DNA from: Thermomonas sp.
GTDB lineage: Bacteria; Pseudomonadota; Gammaproteobacteria; Xanthomonadales; Xanthomonadaceae
Assembly (NCBI RefSeq): GCF_029945965.1
Contig: NZ_JAQSDO010000008.1
Location: 62,001 to 126,000, forward strand
DNA: 64,000 nt
Reading direction: 5' to 3'
Part shown: in pieces, positions 20,980 through 30,310 of the stretch
Position numbering within the stretch: position 1 is the first letter of the stretch
Layout of the letters: every line of letters begins with the position of its first letter
Program-made: the position numbers and the translations under genes
The notes under the pieces: model-generated
What the model was told of the DNA's origin: nothing
What the model saw: the letters and a program-made list of their open reading frames with translations, nothing else
Databases searched by the model: none

Positions 20980-23895
20980 TCAGGCCGGGTAGCGCTCCGC
21001 CACGTCCAGCCGCAGGCGTTCAGCGGCGGTGGTCACGTCCACCGCCAAGGGCAGGATGCCGGCCCAATTGCCGCTACGACCGGCGGCTTCCAGCATCGTT
21101 GCTGCGTCGGCCAATTCCATCGCACCAACAATCTTGGCCGCGCCCTTGACCTTGTGCGCCTGCCGGGTCAGCCCATGCAGGTCACCATCGCGACGCATTG
21201 TTTCCAGCTGTGCCAAGTCGTCGCGCATGCTGTCCAGGAATTCGTGCAGCAAGCTGCGCGCCTCGGCCGGAACTTCCCCGGTCAACTCCGTGAGCACTGC
21301 GATGTCCAGGGTCGGCGGTTGCGCCAGCTGCGGCAGGCCGGCTTCCGCCAGGGCCACCTGCTGGTTGTTCGCGGTCTGGATCGTCACCCCAAGCTCCGCG
21401 CTCATCGGCTGCGCCGACGCGGTATGTGGCAACCAGCGCTGCAGGCAGGCGCCCATGGTCGGGATGCTGACCGGCTTGGCCATGTAATCGTCCATCCCGG
21501 CATCCAGGCAGCGTTCCGCTTCGCCTTTCATGGCAGCCGCGGTGAGCGCGACGATGGGCGTGCGCGGCTTGCCGCTGCGCGCCTCTTCTTCGCGAATCGT
21601 GCGCGCCAGCTGGTACCCATCCATGCGCGGCATGTGCACGTCACTCAGCAACAGGGCATAGCGCCCGCTGCGCCAGCGCTCGAGGCCATCCATGCCGTCT
21701 TCGGCCGTTTCGGAAACATAACCGGCCAAGGCCAGCTGGCGCTGGATTACCTGGCGGTTGGTCGGATGATCGTCCACCAGCAAGACCAGGCTGCGCTCAT
21801 CTTCCGCAGCAGCTAGCGTCGGCAACCGTCGCGGGCTGAAGCCCGGTGTCATGGTTGCCGATCCCGATGCACTCGCTACGGGAGCCGGCGCGCGCGGCAG
21901 CTTCATGCGCAGGCGCATGGTCGTGCCGGTGCCGGGCGCCGACTCCATTTCCACCGTGCCATCCATCAGCTCGGCCAGGCGCCGGCTGATCGCCAGGCCC
22001 AGGCCGGTGCCGCCAAAACGACGCGTGGTGTTGGCCTCGGCCTGCGAGAACGGCTGGAACAGGCGGGCCTGCGCCTTTTCGCTGACCCCGATTCCGGTAT
22101 CGGTGACCCGGAACACCAACTCGTCGCTGCCATGCGTGCCCTCATTCGGGTCGCTGCCGGCAACTTCGAGCACGGCCAGGACCCGTCCATGGTCGGTGAA
22201 CTTGATCGCATTCGACAGGAAATTGCCGACGATCTGCCGCAGCCGCACAGGATCCGCGATGTGCGCCGGCCCCACCTTCGGGTCGATCTGGCATTCCAGC
22301 AACAGGCCCTTGCTCGAAGCCGAACCCGCATGGTTCGCGGCCACGCTGCGCAGCAACTCGGGCAGGGAAATTGCCACCGCTTCGATTTCCAGCCGACCCG
22401 CCTCGATCTTCGAGAAATCCAGGATGTCGCCAATGATCCGCAGCAGGGCTTCCGCCGAAGCCTGGATTACGTCCAGCGAACGCCGCTGCTCGGCATCCAG
22501 CGGAGTCAGGCTGAGCACTTCGATCATGCCGGTCACACCGATCATCGGAGTGCGGATTTCATGACTCATTGCCGCCAGGAACGCGCTCTTGGCCTTGCTG
22601 GCGTCGCGCGCACGCACCTCGCTGTCACGCAATGCACGCTCCAGCCGCTTGGGCTCGGTCAGGTCGGTGGCCACCACCAGCAGGCCCACCACGGCCCCGG
22701 TGTCGTCACGCATCGGCGACAACGCCAGCAACACCGGCAAGGTGCGTCCCCGCTGGTGACGCAATACGAACTCGCGTGGCGGTTCACGGTGCTGGGCCAG
22801 CGCCCGCAATGCGGTCCAGTCGGCGGCGATTGGCTGGCCGTAGGCATCGCTCAAATGGCGCGACAATGACTGCAGGGCTTCCGAATCCAGGATCACGTCC
22901 ATCCGCTCGTGGCCGAGAAGGGAACCCGCCGGCCAGCCCAGCATCTTCTCGGCGAAGGGATTGACCTGCGAGAACATGCCGTCCTCGTCCACCGCGAAAA
23001 TCGCGGTCTGCGCCGCTTCCAGCAACAGGCGCTGGAAATTCTCGCGCCGTTCCAAGGCAATGCGCACGCGATCATTACTGATCAACTGATCGGTCAGCTG
23101 GGTTTCGATCCGCTGCACATGCCCGCGCATCCGCAAGAAGCTGTCCATCACCTCACCGAGCTCGCCGGTCGGCCGGTAATCCAGTTCGGCCTCGAAGTCA
23201 TGCGCGACCATATTGCGCGACAGCTCGGTCAGGCTCTCCACCCCGCGGTAGCCATTGCGCAGGATCCGTCGCCCGAACACCACCACCAAGGCAAAGCACA
23301 GCAACGACAACCCGATGCGCAGCCAGCCGACCAGCTGACCACGGCCGATCTCGGCCTGCACCAGTTCGTCTGCACGTTGCTGGGAATGATCCGCGATCAA
23401 CTGCAGGCGCTCGCTCAGCGGATCAACCGCCAAGTACAACTCGGTATCGGCAAACTTGCCGAGTGCGCGGATGTCCTTCCTCTCCAGCGCCTTGCGCAAG
23501 GTCGCCATCGCCGCATCGGCGCGCGGACGCGCCTGCAAGGCCTGGTCAAGCAACACACGGTCTTCAAGGCCAAGCTCGGTCTGCTGCAGGGCCGTCCATT
23601 CGGTTTCGGTGGTGGTCTGCGCCTGGTCCAGGTCGGCCAGGCCTTCACCCCAGCCAATCAGATGGTTGCGCGTGCGGAAGGTGGTATTGACCAAGTCATG
23701 GCTGTAGACATCGGACAGGCGCCGGACCCGGCGCATGCCGGACAGCACATCGTCCCTCATCCCGACCAGCGACTGGCGTGCGTAGTACTGGCCGATCTCG
23801 TCCAGCACCAGCACCAGGGCGCCGGTCACCAGCAACAAGCCGAACAAGCCCAACAGCTGGTGGCGGATGCCGAATTTCGACGGATCGAATTGCAT
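20980..23895 (-). CDS. hybrid sensor histidine kinase with REC and HPt domains
   Basis: 971 residues. In order: membrane helix (about 15-33), periplasmic region to about 187, second helix (about 188-208), HAMP (about 207-260), PAS (about 285-415), HisKA with 'AAMSHEIRTPM' (phospho-His about 445), HATPase with 'GNFLSNAIKFTD', 'DTGIGV' and 'GGTGLGLAIS', receiver domain with 'LLLSDVHMPRMDG' (Asp about 752), and a C-terminal HPt with 'TRQAHKVKGAAKIVGA' (His about 914). This is a complete unorthodox phosphorelay like BvgS/ArcB/RpfC. The start is uncertain between ATG 23895 and GTG 23901. Nine bases downstream of the REC-EAL gene; the two probably form one pathway ending in c-di-GMP breakdown. The signal is unknown. 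Confidence 0.93.
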   Translation of the reverse strand: MQFDPSKFGIRHQLLGLFGLLLVTGALVLVLDEIGQYYARQSLVGMRDDVLSGMRRVRRLSDVYSHDLVNTTFRTRNHLIGWGEGLADLDQAQTTTETEWTALQQTELGLEDRVLLDQALQARPRADAAMATLRKALERKDIRALGKFADTELYLAVDPLSERLQLIADHSQQRADELVQAEIGRGQLVGWLRIGLSLLCFALVVVFGRRILRNGYRGVESLTELSRNMVAHDFEAELDYRPTGELGEVMDSFLRMRGHVQRIETQLTDQLISNDRVRIALERRENFQRLLLEAAQTAIFAVDEDGMFSQVNPFAEKMLGWPAGSLLGHERMDVILDSEALQSLSRHLSDAYGQPIAADWTALRALAQHREPPREFVLRHQRGRTLPVLLALSPMRDDTGAVVGLLVVATDLTEPKRLERALRDSEVRARDASKAKSAFLAAMSHEIRTPMIGVTGMIEVLSLTPLDAEQRRSLDVIQASAEALLRIIGDILDFSKIEAGRLEIEAVAISLPELLRSVAANHAGSASSKGLLLECQIDPKVGPAHIADPVRLRQIVGNFLSNAIKFTDHGRVLAVLEVAGSDPNEGTHGSDELVFRVTDTGIGVSEKAQARLFQPFSQAEANTTRRFGGTGLGLAISRRLAELMDGTVEMESAPGTGTTMRLRMKLPRAPAPVASASGSATMTPGFSPRRLPTLAAAEDERSLVLLVDDHPTNRQVIQRQLALAGYVSETAEDGMDGLERWRSGRYALLLSDVHMPRMDGYQLARTIREEEARSGKPRTPIVALTAAAMKGEAERCLDAGMDDYMAKPVSIPTMGACLQRWLPHTASAQPMSAELGVTIQTANNQQVALAEAGLPQLAQPPTLDIAVLTELTGEVPAEARSLLHEFLDSMRDDLAQLETMRRDGDLHGLTRQAHKVKGAAKIVGAMELADAATMLEAAGRSGNWAGILPLAVDVTTAAERLRLDVAERYPA

Positions 23896-23904
23896 CGCCA
23901 CGGA

Positions 23905-25101
23905 CTAGTGGACCGGCCTGCGCCAGCGCCCGATCGCAGCCTGCAACTCGCTGCCCGGGACCGGCCGTCCGATCAGGTAGCCCTGGGCGATGTCGCAACC
24001 GATTTCGGCCAGCATCTGCCAGTCCTCGATGCTTTCCACACCCTCGGCGACAGTCGTCAGGCCGAGCTTATGCGCAAGGTCCAAGCTGGCCTCCACCACC
24101 GCGCGCTTGCGCGGCTGCGCATGTGCGCCAATCACGAAGCCCTGGTCGATCTTCAATTCGGTAAACGGGATCTGCGAGAGATGGGCCAGCGAGGAATAGC
24201 CGGTGCCGAAATCGTCGATCGACAAACCGAAGCCCTTCAGCCGCAGCCGTGCCAATAGGCCAAGCCCGCGCGCCGCATCGGTCATGACCGTGCTCTCGGT
24301 GATTTCCAGGATCATTTCCTCAGGCTTGATGTCATGGCTTTCCACGATCGCCTGGTAGCGATCGGCGGAAGAAGGATCCGCCAAGGCCACTGCCGACACA
24401 TTCACCGACATCTTGATCCGGGTGCCGCCATGGTCCCAGTGCTGCTTCCAACGGCAGGCCTCTTCCAGCATGCAGTCGGTCAACGCGTTGGCCATGCCTT
24501 CGCGCTCCAGGATCGGAACGAACAGGTCCGGACGTACCACGCTGCCGTCCGGGCGCTCCCAGCGCGCGAGCGCTTCGGCACCGATCACCTGGCCGTTGGC
24601 GAATTCCACTTGCGGCTGGAACCATGCCACGATCTCGCCATTGGCGAGCGCATCGGCCAGGTCCTGCGCGGTGAAGTCTTCCACCGCATCGTCCGGATCT
24701 TCGCCTGCATGCTCATCGAAGCGATTGAGCACGGCTTCGAGCTTGTCGCGGGTCAGCGGTTTTTCGACACTGCCAAGTACGCGCAATCCATACGCACGCG
24801 CCATGGTCTGCACGGTGTTGAGTAGTGCTGGATCCAACGCACTGACCACCACCACCGAGCGCGCCAGATGTTCATGCGCGATGTGGCTGATGCATTCGAT
24901 GCCATCCATGCCGGGCATGTCCAAGTCCACCAGCACCACATCGGGTGGTACCGGTTGCAGGCGCAATATTTCCATCGCATGCAGGCCATCGGCACATTCC
25001 AGCACCTGCTTCACGCCAAGCTCGGCGAGCAGGCGCACCGCTATCCGGCGCTGGAAGCCGTGGTCTTCCACCACCATCACCTGCAGGTCATTCCATGCCA
25101 T
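23905..25101 (-). CDS. response regulator with EAL c-di-GMP phosphodiesterase domain
   Basis: 398 residues. An N-terminal receiver domain (1-120) with acidic pocket 'VMVVEDHG', phospho-Asp59 in 'VVLVDLDMPGMDG' and Lys in 'VEKPLTRD', then an EAL domain (about 145-390). All catalytic motifs look intact: 'GAEALARW', 'SVNVSA', 'EITESTVM', 'SIDDFGTGYSSL', 'LKIDQGFV', 'AEGVES' and 'AQGYLIG'. It should therefore degrade c-di-GMP when phosphorylated. The HPt of the adjacent hybrid kinase is the obvious phosphodonor. The ATG at 25101 starts directly at the receiver; longer upstream starts are unsupported. Confidence 0.93.
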   Translation of the reverse strand: MAWNDLQVMVVEDHGFQRRIAVRLLAELGVKQVLECADGLHAMEILRLQPVPPDVVLVDLDMPGMDGIECISHIAHEHLARSVVVVSALDPALLNTVQTMARAYGLRVLGSVEKPLTRDKLEAVLNRFDEHAGEDPDDAVEDFTAQDLADALANGEIVAWFQPQVEFANGQVIGAEALARWERPDGSVVRPDLFVPILEREGMANALTDCMLEEACRWKQHWDHGGTRIKMSVNVSAVALADPSSADRYQAIVESHDIKPEEMILEITESTVMTDAARGLGLLARLRLKGFGLSIDDFGTGYSSLAHLSQIPFTELKIDQGFVIGAHAQPRKRAVVEASLDLAHKLGLTTVAEGVESIEDWQMLAEIGCDIAQGYLIGRPVPGSELQAAIGRWRRPVH

Positions 25102-25191
25102 GCGACGTACGCTCCCCCTGAGGCGCATGCTGCGAACAGCCAGCCTACTCCAGCCAGTACGCGATGTGGCAGGCAGGCCGGTCAGCATGGC

Positions 25192-26403
25192 TCAGCGTTG
25201 CTTCGGCGGTGGCGGACGGCCGGTCTGGATCAGGCTGCGTGAGCGCTCGTCCTCTGGCAGCCAATCGGCGGGCGGTGGCCAGCGGCCCAAGACTTCAAGC
25301 GCCGCCTGCAGCGAGCGGGCTTCATCTATCCAATAGTCCTCGGGTTGCAATATGCGCTGGATGTCACTGTTCCCCAATTGCGCCAGCATCCAGCGATCCC
25401 CGCGATACCGCTCACGCCAAGCCGACGCATCCGGGTCATCCGCCGCAAGTTGCACCATGGTGCTCACCGCGATCGCGCGCTCAATCAAGGTATCGCCATC
25501 GGCCATCCTGGTCAGGATATTTCGACAGCCCTCCCGGGTTGCGGCTCCCATCGTTTTGCCGGGTTGCGGCATACAACGAACGCGGATGTCGTTGTATGCA
25601 GGTAAGACCCGAGACGCGTTGCCCATCAGCAGCGCTTGATCCAGCATGCGGAAGTCATGATCCATCCCGGTTGCTCGCCGCAGTGCCGCTTTTGCTGCAT
25701 CGCTTGAGCACTCCACCGGCATTGGCATGCCGCCATATGCTTCGACCAACGCTTTCAAGGCGCTCTCTGCATACGTGTCATAGCGTGTCGCCTTCGCCGC
25801 TCGCTCAAAAGCGCGCTCGCTGGCCTCCGGATCGTTGCGCATCTTCGCCCAGCTCATCTCAAGCAGCCACGCCGCCATGTTGTCAGGCGCTGCCGCAAGC
25901 AAGGCTTTTTGCACCCCACGACACGCATCGCCACCTCTACATTGCGTTGCGGCCATGAACAGAATATCGGGCTTGTCTGGCGCCAACTCGACAGCACGCA
26001 TCAACGCGCGCTGTCCATCGGCCGTGCGTTGCTCCAGCATGCGTTGGAGAGCGACCGGATCCATGCGCTCGAAATCGACCGTTTCGTCAACGGGCACTGC
26101 CAACGCATAAGCCAACTGCGAACTCGCGTCTTCACGCTGTGCCAGTGCGCGTGCGCGAACGTTGAACGCATCGCGAATCGCAATACCGCAGCGATCAGGC
26201 CCTTTATCTGCAGATATTTCCGGAGGCGACGCACTCAGCGGGTGATGCATCGTCCTAGGCTCCTCACTAGGTGATGCCATGGCGGAACCGCTCGGCAGGA
26301 GGGCCGGCTCCAAGGCGGAACGGTTCCACCACCACCATGTTCCAGCGCCGATAAGCAGCAGCACGATGGCAGTGAGGGCAATACGCTTCGGACGTGTCTT
26401 CAT
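25192..26403 (-). CDS. unknown membrane-anchored protein
   Basis: 403 residues, no family recognised. A basic N terminus is followed by one helix (about 8-21, 'IALTAIVLLLIGAGTWWWW'), then a Ser/Pro-rich linker, then a helical region with alanine-rich, TPR-like spacing ('ALMRAVELAPDKPDILFMAA', 'ALLAAAPDNMAAWLLEMSW'). About six cysteines outside the helix ('DRCGIAI', 'TQCRGGDACRG', 'VECSSD', 'VRCMPQ', 'GCRNIL') suggest a periplasmic, disulfide-bonded domain. Divergent from the indolepyruvate oxidoreductase gene. The start at 26403 was chosen because it begins just before the positively charged end of the helix. Confidence 0.6.
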   Translation of the reverse strand: MKTRPKRIALTAIVLLLIGAGTWWWWNRSALEPALLPSGSAMASPSEEPRTMHHPLSASPPEISADKGPDRCGIAIRDAFNVRARALAQREDASSQLAYALAVPVDETVDFERMDPVALQRMLEQRTADGQRALMRAVELAPDKPDILFMAATQCRGGDACRGVQKALLAAAPDNMAAWLLEMSWAKMRNDPEASERAFERAAKATRYDTYAESALKALVEAYGGMPMPVECSSDAAKAALRRATGMDHDFRMLDQALLMGNASRVLPAYNDIRVRCMPQPGKTMGAATREGCRNILTRMADGDTLIERAIAVSTMVQLAADDPDASAWRERYRGDRWMLAQLGNSDIQRILQPEDYWIDEARSLQAALEVLGRWPPPADWLPEDERSRSLIQTGRPPPPKQR

Positions 26404-26453
26404 GGCACTGATATTAATCGCCTCGTGCCTACTGCTGGCCATCCTGCCCCACT

Positions 26454-26461
26454 GCTAAAAT
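26454..26461 (+). promoter_or_regulatory. possible extended -10 promoter of ior
   Basis: TGC followed by TAAAAT (26456-26461) is a good extended -10 element, about 60 bases before the ior ATG. No convincing -35 was found, which is tolerated with an extended -10. Confidence 0.45.
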
Positions 26462-26477
26462 GCCGAGTCTTTGCCCG

Positions 26478-26500
26478 AACGCCGCAACCGCGGCGTTTTC
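26478..26500 (+). promoter_or_regulatory. terminator-like leader hairpin before ior
   Basis: Stem AACGCCGC, loop AACC, stem GCGGCGTT, then TTC, inside the predicted ior leader and 21 bases before the start codon. Eight pairs and a short T-run make it a weak terminator or attenuator candidate; the tract is too short for a strong one. Confidence 0.4.
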
Positions 26501-26520
26501 GCCTGTCCGGAACACCTGCC

Positions 26521-29500
26521 ATGACCAGCACCGCCGAACTCTCGTCCCCGGCCTCGGCCAATACCTCGCTGACGCATGACGTGGTTGATCGCGACTACAC
26601 GCTGGATGACAAATACCGTCGCATCCAGGGCCGGATCTACCTGAGCGGCGTGCAGGCACTGGTGCGCTTGCCGCTGATGCAGAAGCTGCGTGACGAACGC
26701 GCCGGGCTGAACACCGCCGGTTTCGTCAGTGGCTACCGCGGCTCGCCGTTGGGCGGCTTCGACCTGGAACTGTGGCGCGCACGCAAACAGCTGGACGCAG
26801 CGCAGGTGAAATTCCAGCCGGGCCTCAACGAGGACCTTGGCGCGACCATGGTCTGGGGCACCCAGCAGACCAATCTGTTCGAAGGCGCGAAGGTCGAGGG
26901 CGTGTTCGGCATGTGGTACGGCAAGGGCCCGGGCGTGGACCGCTGCGGCGATGTGTTCAAGCACGCCAACGCAGCCGGTACCTCAAGGCTCGGTGGCGTG
27001 CTGGCGCTGGCAGCGGACGATCACAACTGCCGAAGCTCGACCCTGCCGCATGGCAGTGAACAGGAATTCGTCAGCGCGATGATGCCGGTGCTCAACCCGG
27101 CCGGCGTGCAGGACATCCTGGACATGGGGTTGCTGGGTTTCGCGATGTCGCGCTTCACTGGCCGCTGGGTCGGTTTCAAGACGATTGCCGAAACCGTGGA
27201 ATCCTCCGCCTCGGTTGATGTGGATCCGTTAGCGATCCAGATCGTGCTGCCGGGCGATGACGAATTCGAAATTCCGGAAGGCGGCCTCAACATCCGCTGG
27301 CCGGATCCGCCGCTGGACCAGGAAATGCGCCTGCATCGTTATGCGGTGAAGGCGGCACAGGCTTTCGCACGGGCCAACAAGATTGACCGCATCGTGATTG
27401 ATGCGCCGAGCGCGCGACTGGGTATTGTCACCACCGGCAAGAGTTACCTCGACGTGTTGCAGGCTCTGGAATATTTGGGCCTTGATGAGCGCGCCTGCTT
27501 CGACCTTGGCATCCGCGTGTACAAGGTCGGCATGACCTGGCCACTGGAGCCGGTCGGCATCCACGCATTCGCGCGCGGGTTGCAGGACATTTTAGTGGTC
27601 GAGGAAAAACACAGCTTCATCGAGTCGCAGATGAAGGAAATGTTCTACAACTTCGACGGCGAGCGTCCCAGCATCGTCGGCAAGTACGACGAATCCGGCG
27701 AATGGATCCTGCCTTCGACTGGCGAGCTGACGCCGGCACGGATCGCCGCAGTGATGGCGAAACGCATCCAGCGTTTTCATGATTCAGAACACATCCGCAC
27801 TGTGCTGGCGTGGATGGAATCCAAGGAAGGCGAGCTCGCATTGCCGCGCGCCAACTTCCCGCGCGTGCCGCATTACTGCAGTGGCTGCCCGCATAACACC
27901 AGCACCAAAGTGCCGGAAGGCTCACGTGCGCAGGCCGGGATCGGCTGCCACTACATGGTGACGTGGATGGACCGCGACACCGACACCTTCACCCACATGG
28001 GCGGCGAAGGCGTGACCTGGGCCGGGCAGGCGGCCTTCACCGACACCCGCCACATTTTCCAGAACCTGGGTGATGGCACCTATTTCCACAGCGGTTCGCT
28101 GGCGATCCGCCAAGCCGTTTCGGCAGGCGTCAACATCACCTACAAGATCCTCTACAACGATGCGGTGGCGATGACTGGCGGCCAGCCGGTGGACGGCACC
28201 TTGAGCGTGCCGCAGATTGCCCACCAGATGCGTGCCGAAGGCGTGCAGGTCATCGCGATCGTCAGCGACGACATCGAAAAGTGGACCGACCCGACGATTT
28301 TTCCATCGGGCGTAAGCTTCCACGACCGCCGCGAACTCGATGACGTGCAGAAGACACTGCGCGAAGTGACCGGCACCAGCATCCTGGTCTTCGACCAGAC
28401 CTGCGCCACCGAGAAGCGCCGTCGCCGCAAGCGCGGCAAGATCGTCGATCCGCAGAAACGCGTCGTGGTGAATTCGCTGGTCTGCGAAGGTTGTGGCGAT
28501 TGCGGGCAAAAGAGTTTCTGCGTCAGCGTGCTGCCGAAGGACACCGAGTTCGGTCGCAAGCGCGACATCGATCAATCCAACTGCAACAAGGATTTTTCCT
28601 GCGTCGAAGGCTTCTGCCCAAGTTTCGTCACCGTGCACGGCGGCAAGCCGCGCAAGGGCAGCGTTCCCGGCAAGAGCAGAGCATCCACTGCGGAACGTCT
28701 GGCCGACTTGCCGATGCCGCAGTTCGCCAGTGACCTCTGCCAGCCGTGGAACATCCTGATCACCGGCGTCGGTGGCACCGGCGTGGTCACCATCGGCGCG
28801 CTGATTGGTATGGCTGGACACTTGGAAAACAAAGGTTCCTCCGTGCTCGACCAGACCGGCCTGGCCCAGAAGGGCGGCGCGGTCACCACGCATATCCGTA
28901 TTGCGAAAACACCGGCCGACATCCACGCCGTTCGCATTGCCGCCGGCGAGGCCGACCTGGTGCTGGGTTGCGACATGGTGGTGGTCAACGACTATTGGGC
29001 ACTGTCCAAGATCCGCGCCGGCCGCACGACCGTGCTGCTCAATGCCTACGAGGCGATGCCGGGCACATTCACGACTCGCCCGGACATGCAGTTTCCAGCC
29101 GCCGACATCATCAAAGCGGTCAGCACCGCCCTGGAAGGCGGGGCGCCGCAACAGGTCGATGCCACCCAGATCGCGATGGCGCTGATGGGCGATGCGATCG
29201 CCTCCAACCTGTTCATGCTTGGCCATGCCTGGCAGCAGGGCCTGGTGCCGGTGTCGCTGGATGCACTGATGCGTGCGGTCGAACTTAACGGCGCTGCAGT
29301 GGAAATGAACAGGACCGCATTCGCCTGGGGCCGCTTGGCCGCCATCGACATGCCGGCGGTGATCGATGCCGCGGGTATCGTGCGCAATGCCCCGACCAAG
29401 GCCGAGGCCACCGCGCATGTGTTGCCGATGCTCGGTGCGACTGCCAATGAAGCGCACGAGTCCGGACTGTCGTCGCTCGCCGCCGACTTGCGCAGCGAAG

Positions 29501-30231
29501 ACGAATTGCGTCACGTACCGGCCAACGCCGGCAGTGATGTCGCCTTCCTGCCGCTGGATGACGCACGCCTGTCGCGTTCGCTGGATGAGGTGATCGCGCG
29601 CCGCGTCGTGTTCCTCACCGACTACCAGAACGCGCGCTACGCGAAGCGCTATTCGGACTTCGTTGCCAAGGTGCGCGCGACCGAAAGCGCGAAGGCACCC
29701 GGCAGTACCGACCTGTCGGAAGCGGTGGCTCGATATTTCTTCAAACTGATGGCCTACAAGGACGAATACGAAGTCGCGCGCCTGTACACCAGCGGCGATT
29801 TCAAGCGGCGTCTGCAGCAGCAATTCGAAGGCAACTACACGCTGCGTTTCCACCTCGCGCCGCCATTGCTCGCAAAGAAGAATGCCAAGGGTGAATTGAT
29901 CAAGCGCGAATTCGGCCCATGGGTCTATCACGCGTTCGGCGTACTGGCGAAGTTGCGTGGGCTGCGCGGCACGCCGCTGGACATGTTCGGTTACACATCA
30001 GAACGACGCGGCGAGCGTCGCCTGATCGGCGACTACGAGAAGACCGTATCGAGCCTGCTGGACAAGCTTGATGGTGGCAACGCAGACCTGGCCGCCGCCA
30101 TCGCCAGTATTCCCGAACACATCCGCGGCTACGGCCACATCAAGCACGCACATCTTGAAGCCGCCAAGGCGCGCGAGGCGGCATTGCTGCAGGAATGGGC
30201 GAATCCGCTGCGGATCGTGCAGGCGGCTTGA
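26521..30231 (+). CDS. indolepyruvate ferredoxin oxidoreductase, single-chain
   Basis: 1236 residues, a fused version of the two-subunit archaeal enzyme (IorA plus IorB), as known in several proteobacteria. It oxidatively decarboxylates aryl-pyruvates from aromatic amino acid transamination to aryl-acyl-CoA, reducing ferredoxin. The N-terminal third is the pyruvate/TPP-type domain ('GYRGSPLGGFDLEL', 'LNEDLGATMVWGTQQ'); 'HYCSGCPHNTSTK' and 'GIGCHYMVTWMDRDTDTF' mark the TPP-binding half. A cysteine cluster ('VCEGCGDCGQKSFC', 'CNKDFSCVEGFCPSF') carries the Fe-S centre, then comes the gamma-like domain ('ITGVGGTGVVTIGALIG') and a DUF6537-type tail. ATG at 26521 gives the family's usual N terminus. 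Confidence 0.92.
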   Translation: MTSTAELSSPASANTSLTHDVVDRDYTLDDKYRRIQGRIYLSGVQALVRLPLMQKLRDERAGLNTAGFVSGYRGSPLGGFDLELWRARKQLDAAQVKFQPGLNEDLGATMVWGTQQTNLFEGAKVEGVFGMWYGKGPGVDRCGDVFKHANAAGTSRLGGVLALAADDHNCRSSTLPHGSEQEFVSAMMPVLNPAGVQDILDMGLLGFAMSRFTGRWVGFKTIAETVESSASVDVDPLAIQIVLPGDDEFEIPEGGLNIRWPDPPLDQEMRLHRYAVKAAQAFARANKIDRIVIDAPSARLGIVTTGKSYLDVLQALEYLGLDERACFDLGIRVYKVGMTWPLEPVGIHAFARGLQDILVVEEKHSFIESQMKEMFYNFDGERPSIVGKYDESGEWILPSTGELTPARIAAVMAKRIQRFHDSEHIRTVLAWMESKEGELALPRANFPRVPHYCSGCPHNTSTKVPEGSRAQAGIGCHYMVTWMDRDTDTFTHMGGEGVTWAGQAAFTDTRHIFQNLGDGTYFHSGSLAIRQAVSAGVNITYKILYNDAVAMTGGQPVDGTLSVPQIAHQMRAEGVQVIAIVSDDIEKWTDPTIFPSGVSFHDRRELDDVQKTLREVTGTSILVFDQTCATEKRRRRKRGKIVDPQKRVVVNSLVCEGCGDCGQKSFCVSVLPKDTEFGRKRDIDQSNCNKDFSCVEGFCPSFVTVHGGKPRKGSVPGKSRASTAERLADLPMPQFASDLCQPWNILITGVGGTGVVTIGALIGMAGHLENKGSSVLDQTGLAQKGGAVTTHIRIAKTPADIHAVRIAAGEADLVLGCDMVVVNDYWALSKIRAGRTTVLLNAYEAMPGTFTTRPDMQFPAADIIKAVSTALEGGAPQQVDATQIAMALMGDAIASNLFMLGHAWQQGLVPVSLDALMRAVELNGAAVEMNRTAFAWGRLAAIDMPAVIDAAGIVRNAPTKAEATAHVLPMLGATANEAHESGLSSLAADLRSEDELRHVPANAGSDVAFLPLDDARLSRSLDEVIARRVVFLTDYQNARYAKRYSDFVAKVRATESAKAPGSTDLSEAVARYFFKLMAYKDEYEVARLYTSGDFKRRLQQQFEGNYTLRFHLAPPLLAKKNAKGELIKREFGPWVYHAFGVLAKLRGLRGTPLDMFGYTSERRGERRLIGDYEKTVSSLLDKLDGGNADLAAAIASIPEHIRGYGHIKHAHLEAAKAREAALLQEWANPLRIVQAA

Positions 30232-30255
30232 CGATCAAAGCCACCGCTGCATCAG

Positions 30256-30283
30256 AAAGCCCCGCTTCGGCGGGGCTTTCTTT
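30256..30283. terminator. bidirectional intrinsic terminator
   Basis: AAAGCCCCGC, loop TTCG, GCGGGGCTTT, then CTTTG: ten pairs with A's on the left and T's on the right, placed between the convergent ior and L,D-transpeptidase-like genes, 25 bases after the ior stop. It should work on both strands. Confidence 0.9.
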
Positions 30284-30310
30284 GGGTAACGGTCGAAGCT
30301 ATGGAATTGC

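Noticed and set aside
27922-29931. 669-codon minus-strand frame inside ior
   Set aside because: His/Arg/Gly-rich composition without domains; it lies wholly within a well-supported gene on the other strand.
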